Below, piece after piece: positions 57,121 to 64,000 of a DNA stretch of 64,000 bases; position 1 is the stretch's first letter, and each line of letters begins with the position of its first letter. The notes under the pieces are model-generated. The model had not been told where the DNA came from, did no database searches, and was given only the letters and a program-made list of their open reading frames with translations. The stretch comes from Molossus alvarezi. Taxonomy: Eukaryota > Chordata > Mammalia > Chiroptera > Molossidae. The stretch spans positions 131,677,430-131,741,429 of the forward strand of contig CM073908.1 in assembly GCA_037176705.1 (NCBI GenBank), written 5' to 3'. A program made the position numbers and the translations under genes.

Positions 57121-59590
57121 ATAAAATAAAAATGGCAACTAATAAGAATCTATAAACAATAACCTCAAATGTAAATGGCTTAAATGCTCCAATCAAAAGA
57201 CATAGGGTAGCTAATTGGATAAGAAAACATTACCCATATATTGTTATTTACAAGAGAACCACCTCACAACAAAAGCCTCACACAGGATGAAAGTGAAGGA
57301 ATGGAAAAATGTTTTCCAGGCAAATGGAAATGAAAAAACCTGGTGTAGCAACACACATATCTGATAAGATACACTTCAAAACGAGGGCCATAATAAGAGA
57401 TAAAGAAGATCAGTACATAATATTAAAAGGATCAATCCAACATTAGGATGTAACCCTGATAAACATATATGCACCAAATTTAGGGCAACAAAATACATTT
57501 TAAAACTTCTGGAGGACTTCAAAGGAGAGATCAATAGCAATACAATCATAGTGTGTGATTTTAACACCCCACTGACATGACTGGATAGATCTTCTAGACA
57601 AAAAATTCACAAGGAAACAGAGTCCTTAAATGACGAACTAGATCAGTTGGACTTCCCTGATATTTAAAAAACATTTCACCCCAAAGCTGTACAATATACA
57701 TTCTTCTCAAGTGCACACGGGACATTCTCAAAGGTAGACCACATGTTAGGACACAAAGGAAGTCTCTACAAATTCAAGCATCTTCTCAGATCACAATGCC
57801 ATGGAACTAGAAATCAATCACAATAAAAATACTCAAAAACATTCAAACACAAGAAGGGTAAATAGCATGATATTAAACAATATATGGGTTACCAATGAGA
57901 TCAAGAAAGAAATATATTCCTGGAAACTAATGAAAATGAACACACAACAATAAAAAATCTATGGGACACAGCAAAAGCAGTCCTGAGAGGGTAATTCATA
58001 GCAATACAGGCCTACCTCCAGAAAGCAGAAAAATTTCTAATAAACTATCCAACACAACAACTTAAAGATTTAGAAGGAGAACAAAAAGCAAAACCCAGAT
58101 TTAGTAGAAGGAAGGAAATAATAAAAATCAGAGCAGAAATAAATGACAGAGATTTAAAAAAAAATACAAATGATCAATGAAACCAAGCACTGTTTATTTG
58201 AAAAGATAACAACATTGATCAAACTTTAGCCAGACTCACCAAGAAATAAAGAGAGACAACTCAAATTAATAAAATTAGAACTGAAAGAGGTGAAGTAACA
58301 ACGAACACCACGGAAATACAAAGGATTGTAAGAAAATACTATGAACAATTATATACCAACAAATTCCACAACCTAGGAGAAATGGACAAATTCTTAGAAT
58401 CATATGCTATTCCAAAACTCATCTGGGAAGACTCAGAAACCCGAAGCAGATCAATAACAAATAAGGAAATAGAAGTCATCAATATAATCTCAGCGAACAA
58501 AAGCCCTGGTCTGGACAGCTACACAGGGGAGTTTACCAAACATTCAAAGAAGAACTATGACCTATTCTCTTCAAACTATTCCAAAATATTCTAGAGGAAG
58601 GAAGACTTCCAAGCTTTTTTTATGAGGCCAGCATAATCCTAATAACAAAACCAGATAAAGACACAACAATGAAAGAAAATTACAGGCGAATATCCCTGAT
58701 GAACATAGATGCCAAAATCCTCAACAAAATCTTAGCACATCGGACTTCCGGTCAACATGGCCGCGTAGGTAAATGCAGTATCACATCCTCCCACAACCAC
58801 ATCAAAGTTACAACTAAACTACAGAAAGACCATCATTCAAAACTGCCTGAAATCAGCTGAATGGAAGTTCTACAGCTACAGAATTAAAGAAGCAGCCACA
58901 TTGAGACTGGTAGGAGGGGCTGGTCCCACACCCACGTGTGGCGGATAAAAATCAGGAGGCTACCTGGGCTGGGAAGGTCCTCCCTGAGGATTGAGGGGTC
59001 CCTGTCCCACACCAGGCACCCCAATCAGGGTTTTAGTGCCAGTAAGAGAAGTCCCCACTAATTTCTGGCTGGAAAAAACAGTGGGAACTGAGGCTCAGGG
59101 AGCCTGAGGCTGCTGGAGCCCCAGGCTGCTCGTCTTAAAGGGCCCGCACACGGACTTATCAGACTCATTCCCTCTAAGCTTGGAGGGGAGGCAGCTCGAA
59201 GGGCACCAGAGACATATAGGGAAGAACTGAGCTGTTTGGCATTGGAGCAAGGGCTTAAGAGGGAGCTTTCTCTGGGACAAATGTGCTGTCAGAGGCCTTT
59301 GTTCCTTGGTGAGCCCTTCCCTCACCAGGCTGGCAGACAGATGCCATATCTGGGACTCCAGTAACCTGGCTCACACTGGTTGCTGCGCCCTGGTGATTCC
59401 CTGAGGCCACGCCCCACCCAACTTTCAGACCCACCCAAGCTGTTGCCAGTTGCTTAACCATAGGATTGGCCTGTCTTGGATCCTGCTTCAGGTTTTACTA
59501 AATTCTTTCAAACAAGCAGCATCTGGTCTCAGATAGCTCCATACCGCTCATTAAGTAATACACAGAAACAAACACAGGGAGGCAGCCAAA

Positions 59591-60776
59591 ATGAGGAGAC
59601 AAAGAAACAGGTCCCAAAAGAAAGAACAGAACAAAACCCCAGGAAAAGAACTAAGTGAAATAGAGATAAGCAACCTAACAGAGGCTGAGTTCAAAATATT
59701 GCCTATAAGGATGCTCAATGAACTTACTGAGAACCTCAGCAAACTTAGTGAGGGCCTCAAGAGCCTAAAAAAGGACCAGTCAGAAATGAAGGATGCACAG
59801 TCAGAAATGAAGGAGGCACTAACTGAAATAAATAATAATTTACACAGCCCTGGCTGGTTTCGCTCAGCGGTTAGAGCGTCGGCCTGCGGACCAGAGCGTC
59901 CTGGGTTCAGTTCCTGCTAAGGGCATGTACCTTGGTTGCGGTTTGTCCCTGGCCCCAGTTGGGGTCGTGTGGGTGGCAGCACTCGATGTGTCTCTCTCAT
60001 GTCGATGTTTCTCTCTCTCTCTTCCCCCCTCTCTTTCTCCTGCTCTATCTGAAGATAAATGCAAAAATGTCCTCTGGTGAGGATAAAAAAAAAAGAATAA
60101 TTTACACAGCTTCAATAGTAGAGTAGGTAAAGCCAAGAAGCAAACCATCAATTTGGAATATAAGGAAGCCAAAACACCAAATCAGAACAGCAAAAAGAAA
60201 AAAAAATGAGGATAGTGTAAGGAACCTCTGGGACAACTTCAAGCGTGCCAACATTCACATCTTGGGGATGCCAGAAGGAGAAGAAAGAGAATAAAAAATT
60301 GAAAACCTATTTGAAACAATAATGGCAGAAAACTTCCCTAACTTGGTGAAGGAAACAGACATACAAGTCCAGGAAGCACAGAGAGTCCCAAACAAGATGA
60401 ACCCCAAGAGGCCCACACCAAGATACATCATCATCAAAATGCAAAAGGTTCAAGACAGAGGATATTAAAAGCAGCAAGAGAAAAGCAGTTAGCTACCTAC
60501 AAGGGAGTTCCCGTAAGACTGTCAGCTGATTTCTCAAAAGAAACTTTGCAGGCCAGAAGGGAGTGGCAAGAAATATTCAGAGTGATGGAAAGCAAGAAAC
60601 TACAACCAAGATTACTCTATCCTGCAAAGCTGTCATTTAGAATCGATAGCCATATAAAGAGTTTCCTAGACAAGAAAAAGCTAGAGTTCTTCACCACCAA
60701 ACCATTATTATATGAAATGATAAAAGGTCTTTCTGAAGAAAAAGACAAAATATATCAACAAACAAAATGGCAATGA
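59591..60776 (+). pseudogene. HAL1 copy C ORF1, SINE-interrupted, stop and frameshift
   Basis: The ATG at 59591 opens 86 codons of ORF1 (KELSEIEISNLTEAEFKI, LNELTENLSKLSEGLKSLKK) before the SINE at 59849. After the SINE, a short deletion removes part of the KRIQKNED region. The same TAA as in copy A is present at 60292-60294, as is the same 4-nt deletion near 60455-60462. The final 76 codons (60546-60776) are identical in translation to copy A. Confidence 0.9.
59849..60095 (+). mobile_element. Ves SINE inside HAL1 copy C
   Basis: CCTGGCTGGTTTCGCTCAGCGGTTAGAGCG head, B box CTGGGTTCAGTTCC, terminal block TCCTCTGGTGAGGA (60070-60083), A10. Perfect 15-bp duplication AATAATTTACACAGC at 59834-59848 and 60096-60110, which is HAL1 ORF1 sequence. 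Confidence 0.95.
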
Positions 60777-62749
60777 ATCCATATCTATCGACAATTGAAT
60801 CTACAAACAACATGAACAGGCAGAACAGAAACATTCTCATAGATACAGAGAACATTTTGTTGGTTGCCAGATGGGAGGAGGGTTGGGGGAATGGGTGAAA
60901 AAGGTGAAGGGATTAAGAAGTACAAATTTGTTGCTAGACTGACAAACCTCAAAGGGAAAGGGGTTGGGGGGTGGGAAGAATAAACCAAAGAACTTATATG
61001 CATAACCAATGGACACAGACAACAGTGTGGGAAAAGGAGGGAGGGGGGTGGGAGTGGGGAGGAGTGGGTCAATGGGGGGAAAATGAGGAACATCTGTAAT
61101 ACGTTCAACAATAAAGATTTTTAAAAAATAAGAAAAATAAAAGTTTTAATTGAAAAAATAAAAATAAAAAATCTTAGCACATCGAATCCAGCAATATATT
61201 TAAAAAACAATATACCACAATCAAGTGGGATTTATCCCAGGAATACAAAGCTGGTACAATATTTGTAAGTTGATAAATGTGACACACCACATAAACAAAA
61301 TGAAAGAGAAAAATCATGTGATGATATTAGAAGATGCTGAAAAAGCATTTGACAAAATTCAGCATCGATTTTTGGTAAAACTCTCAGAAAGTGGGAAAAG
61401 AAGGATCATATCTCAACACAATAAAATGCTATTTATGAGAAACCTGCAGCCAACATTCTACTCAATGGGGAAAAATAAAAAGCATTTCCCTTAAGAACAT
61501 GAACAAGACAAGGATGTCTACTTTCACCACTCTTATTTAACATAGTACTGGAAGTCTTAGCCACAGCAATCAGACATGATGAAAAAATAAAAGGGATTCA
61601 AATTGGAAAGGAAGAAGTAAAACTGTCATTATACACAGATGACATGCTACTGTACATAGAAAACCCTACAGACTCCACCAAAAACTACTAGAATTAATAA
61701 ACAAATTTGGCAAAGTAGCAGGATACAAAACCAACACCCAGAAATCATTGGCATTTTCATACACCAATAATGAACACAGAAAGAGAAACTAAAAAAAAAA
61801 AAAATCCCATTTACCATTGCAACAAAAATTTAAGATACATAGGAATAAACTTAACCAATGAAGTAAAGGACGTGTTCGCAGAAAACTACAGGACATTGAA
61901 AAAAGAAATAGAGGAAGATATAAAATAGTGGAGGCATATACCTTGTTCATGAATTAGAAGAATTAACATAATTAAAATGTCCATACTACCCAAAGCAATC
62001 TATAGATTCAATGCAATCCCCATCAAAATACCAATGACATACTTCACAGAACTAGAACAAATACTTCAAGAGTTCATATGGAACCAGAAAAGACCTCAAA
62101 TAGCCACGGCAATCTTGAAAAAGAAGAACAAAGTAGGAGGAATCACATTACCACATTTCAGGTTATACTACAAAGCCTCTGTAATCAAAACAGCCTGGTA
62201 CTGGCACAAGAACAGGCAGATAGATCAATGGAATAGAACAGAGAACCCAGAAATCGACCCAGGACAGTATACTCAATTAATATTGGACAAAGCTGGCAAG
62301 AGTATACAATGGACTAAAAATAGCTTCTTTAATAAATGGTGCTGGGAAAATTGGACAGCTACATGAAAAAATTAAACTAGACCACCAACTTACACCATAT
62401 AAAAGAATAAACTCGAAATGGGTAAAAGACTTAAATGTGACTTGTGAAGCCATAAATTCTAGAAGAAAATGTAGGCAACAAAATTTCAGACATCACACAC
62501 AGCAGAATTTTCACTGATATAATGCCTAAGGAAAGAAAAACAAAGGAAAAGTTAATACATGGACTACATCAAAGTAAAAAGTTTCTGCATAGCCAAAGAT
62601 AGAAGCATCAAAATGGAAAGGAAACCCACTGTATGGGAGAGCATAATTGCCAAGGATACATCAGAGAAAGGGTTAATTTCCAAGATACATAGAGTACTCA
62701 TACAAACCAACAAAAGGAAGACAAATAATCCAATTAAAATCGGCACAGC

Positions 62750-62993
62750 GCTGGCCGGTTTGGCTCAGTGGTTAGAGTGTCGGCCCGCATACCAGAAAGT
62801 CTGAGTTTGGTTCCTGCTAAGGGCGCGTACCTCAGTTGTAGTTTGTCCCCAGCCCCAGTTAGGGTCGTGTGGGTGGCAACCAGACGATATGTCTCTCTCA
62901 CATCAATATTTCTCTCTCTCTCTTCCTCCTTCTCTTCCTCCCAGTCTATCTAAAGATAAATGCAAAAATGTCCTCAGGTGAGTCTAAAAAAAG
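62750..62993 (+). mobile_element. Ves SINE in L1 ORF2 (first of a serial pair)
   Basis: CTGGCCGGTTTGGCTCAGTGGTTAGAG head, GGGCGCGTACCTCAGTTG, CT-rich block, terminal TCCTCAGGTGAG. Flanks AAAATCGGCACAG (left) and GAAATTGGCAGAG (right) form an imperfect duplication of L1 sequence. Confidence 0.9.
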
Positions 62994-63010
62994 AAATTGG
63001 CAGAGAACTT

Positions 63011-63213
63011 GCCCAGCTGGTGTTGCTCAGTGGTTGAGCGTCAACCCAAGCACCAGGAGGTTGCCAGTTCGATTCCTGTTTAAGGCACATGACCAGTTTG
63101 TGGGCCTAATCCCCAGTTGGGGGGCATGTAGGAGGCAGCCAATTGATGTTTTCTCTCATCTCTCTCTCCCTCTCCTCTCTCTCTAGTCAATAAAGAAAAA
63201 AATATTTGTTTTT
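63011..63213 (+). mobile_element. Ves-like SINE, second subtype (second of a serial pair)
   Basis: GCCCAGCTGGTGTTGCTCAGTGGTTGAG head, CCAGTTCGATTCCTG B box, CT-rich block, AATAAAG-A tail. Duplication AAATTGGCAGAGAACTT (62994-63010) / AAATGGGCAGAGGACCT (63214-63230). Confidence 0.9.
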
Positions 63214-64000
63214 AAATGGGCAGAGGACCTAAATAGACACATCTTCAAACAGGACATACAAATGGCCAAGAGACATATGAAAAGATGTTCAATATCACTA
63301 AGCATCAGAGAGATGCAAATTAAAATGACTATGAGGTGTCACTTCTCACCTGCCAGAATGGCGGCCATCAACAAATCATCAAACAACAAGTGTTGGCGAG
63401 GGTGTAGAGAAAAGGGGACACTAGTACACTGCTGGTGAGAATGCAGATGGTGCAGCCACTATGGAAAACAATATGTTTCCTCAAGAAATTAAAAATTGAA
63501 CTGCCATTTGACCCAGTGATCCCACTTCTAGGAATATATCCTAAGAAGCCTGAAACACCAATCAGAAAGAATATATACACCCCTATGTTCATAGCAACAC
63601 TATTTACAATCGCTAAGATCTGGAAACAGTCCAAGTGTCCATCAATAGATGAGTGGATAAAAGAGCTGTTGTACATACACACAATGGAATACTATGCAGC
63701 TGTAAGAAAGAAAGATCTCTTATCCTTTGAGACAACATGGAGGGACCTGGAAAGTATTATGCTAAGTGAAATAAGCCAGTCAGAGAAAGACAAGTATCAC
63801 ATAATCTCACTTATTTGTGGAATATAATAAACAAAATAGACCCAGATATATAGAAGTAATTCAAACTGACAAACTTCAGAGAAGGGGCCAAGGGGAGGGG
63901 GGGACGAGATAAACAAGAACTTATGCATATAAGCATAATAATGGACCCAGACAACAATGTTGGGGGGAGGGCAGGAACAGGAGGAGGATGTCAATGGGGG

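Larger units (their letters stand above)
58743..61167 (+). mobile_element. HAL1-like half-L1 retrotransposon, copy C
   Basis: Inserted in the ORF2 of the plus-strand L1 with a 17-bp duplication AAAATCTTAGCACATCG at 58726-58742 and 61168-61184. Same layout as copies A and B: 5'UTR to 59590, ORF1 59591-60776 (broken and SINE-interrupted), ORF2-start remnant, L1-type 3'UTR, AATAAA at 61110-61115. The YY1-like motif is mutated to CAACATGGC (58753-58761). The tail is complex (ATAAGAAAAATAAAAGTTTT between A-runs). Confidence 0.92.
57135..63840 (+). pseudogene. L1 ORF2, broken, split by HAL1 C and two SINEs
   Basis: The start ATGGCAACTAATAAG at about 57132 is followed by NVNGLNAPIKRHR-like endonuclease sequence with deletions, and then a region with ANKSPGLDSYTGEF and [16 protein letters not shown] (RT fingers). 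After HAL1 C, the RT palm shows D-A-E-K-A-F-D (about 61333) and the catalytic box as Y-T-D-D instead of Y/F-A-D-D (about 61635). Then come [34 protein letters not shown] and the C-terminus TMEYYAAVRKKDLLSFETTW to 63827. Non-functional. Confidence 0.88.
54820..64000 (+). mobile_element. LINE-1, plus strand, decayed, with four nested insertions; runs off the window
   Basis: 5'UTR (about 54820-55137; GC-rich start near GGCGTTAACAGCAGCAG), ORF1 (55138-about 57120), ORF2 (about 57135-63840) and the beginning of the 3'UTR (63841-64000, GACAAACTTCAGAGAAGGGGCC...), cut by the window edge. Inserted into it are a minus-strand L1 3' end (55769-56790), HAL1 copy C (58743-61167), and SINEs at 62750 and 63011. 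The reading frames contain many stops, so it is dead. Confidence 0.9.

Noticed and set aside
1..64000. Helitrons or young hAT/piggyBac elements typical of some vesper bats
   Set aside because: I saw no convincing ends or transposase. Only old MER/Tigger fossils are supported, although short Helitrons could be missed by eye.

Overview
This is mammalian nuclear DNA, AT-rich, with no host protein-coding gene that I can support. The lineage call rests on 14 tRNA-derived Ves-type SINEs (CCCTGGCTGGTTTGGCTCAGCGG-like heads, CT-rich middles, A-rich tails). This family is characteristic of yangochiropteran bats, so the organism is most likely a vespertilionoid or related bat. I cannot name a species. 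The window reads as an intergenic or deep intronic landscape made of layered retrotransposons on an old background of L2, MIR, MaLR LTRs, hAT-Charlie and Tigger fossils.

Layout. 1-7 kb: Ves SINEs, microsatellites, MIR copies and a broken RPL17 retropseudogene. 7-9 kb: old L1 ORF2 fragment carrying two SINEs. 9.2-10.7 kb: one L2 split by two opposed MLT1 LTRs. 12-18.2 kb: MaLR LTR, palindromic element, Tigger1 remnant, MER20-like and MIR copies, two SINEs. 19-26.06 kb: a full-length but decayed L1 on the minus strand, flanked by a target-site duplication, with tandem 5'UTR monomers and a solo ERV LTR inside its 5'UTR. 26-36 kb: MER2/Tigger, L2 fragments, one SINE and long single-copy DNA. 36.1-38.3 kb: HAL1-like element A. 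40.1-40.8 kb: a twin-primed (inverted) L1 containing a SINE. 41.2-43.4 kb: HAL1-like element B. 43.8-54 kb: L2, MIR, MER5A and MLT1 fossils plus an L1 3' end. 54.8-64 kb: a decayed plus-strand L1 that contains an inserted minus-strand L1 3' end, HAL1-like element C (itself containing a SINE) and two SINEs in series.

The most interesting system is the trio of about 2.2-kb HAL1-like ('half-L1') retrotransposons. Each has a 5'UTR starting at a CAAGATGGC-type motif, an L1 ORF1, about ten codons of ORF2 start, then an L1-type 3'UTR and poly(A), with no ORF2 body. All three have their own target-site duplications. Copy B keeps an intact 313-codon ORF1. Copies A and C share the same premature stop and the same 4-nt deletion in ORF1 yet sit at independent sites. 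This implies that an already disabled master was mobilised in trans. Their 3' ends resemble those of the L1s in this window, the presumed source of reverse transcriptase.
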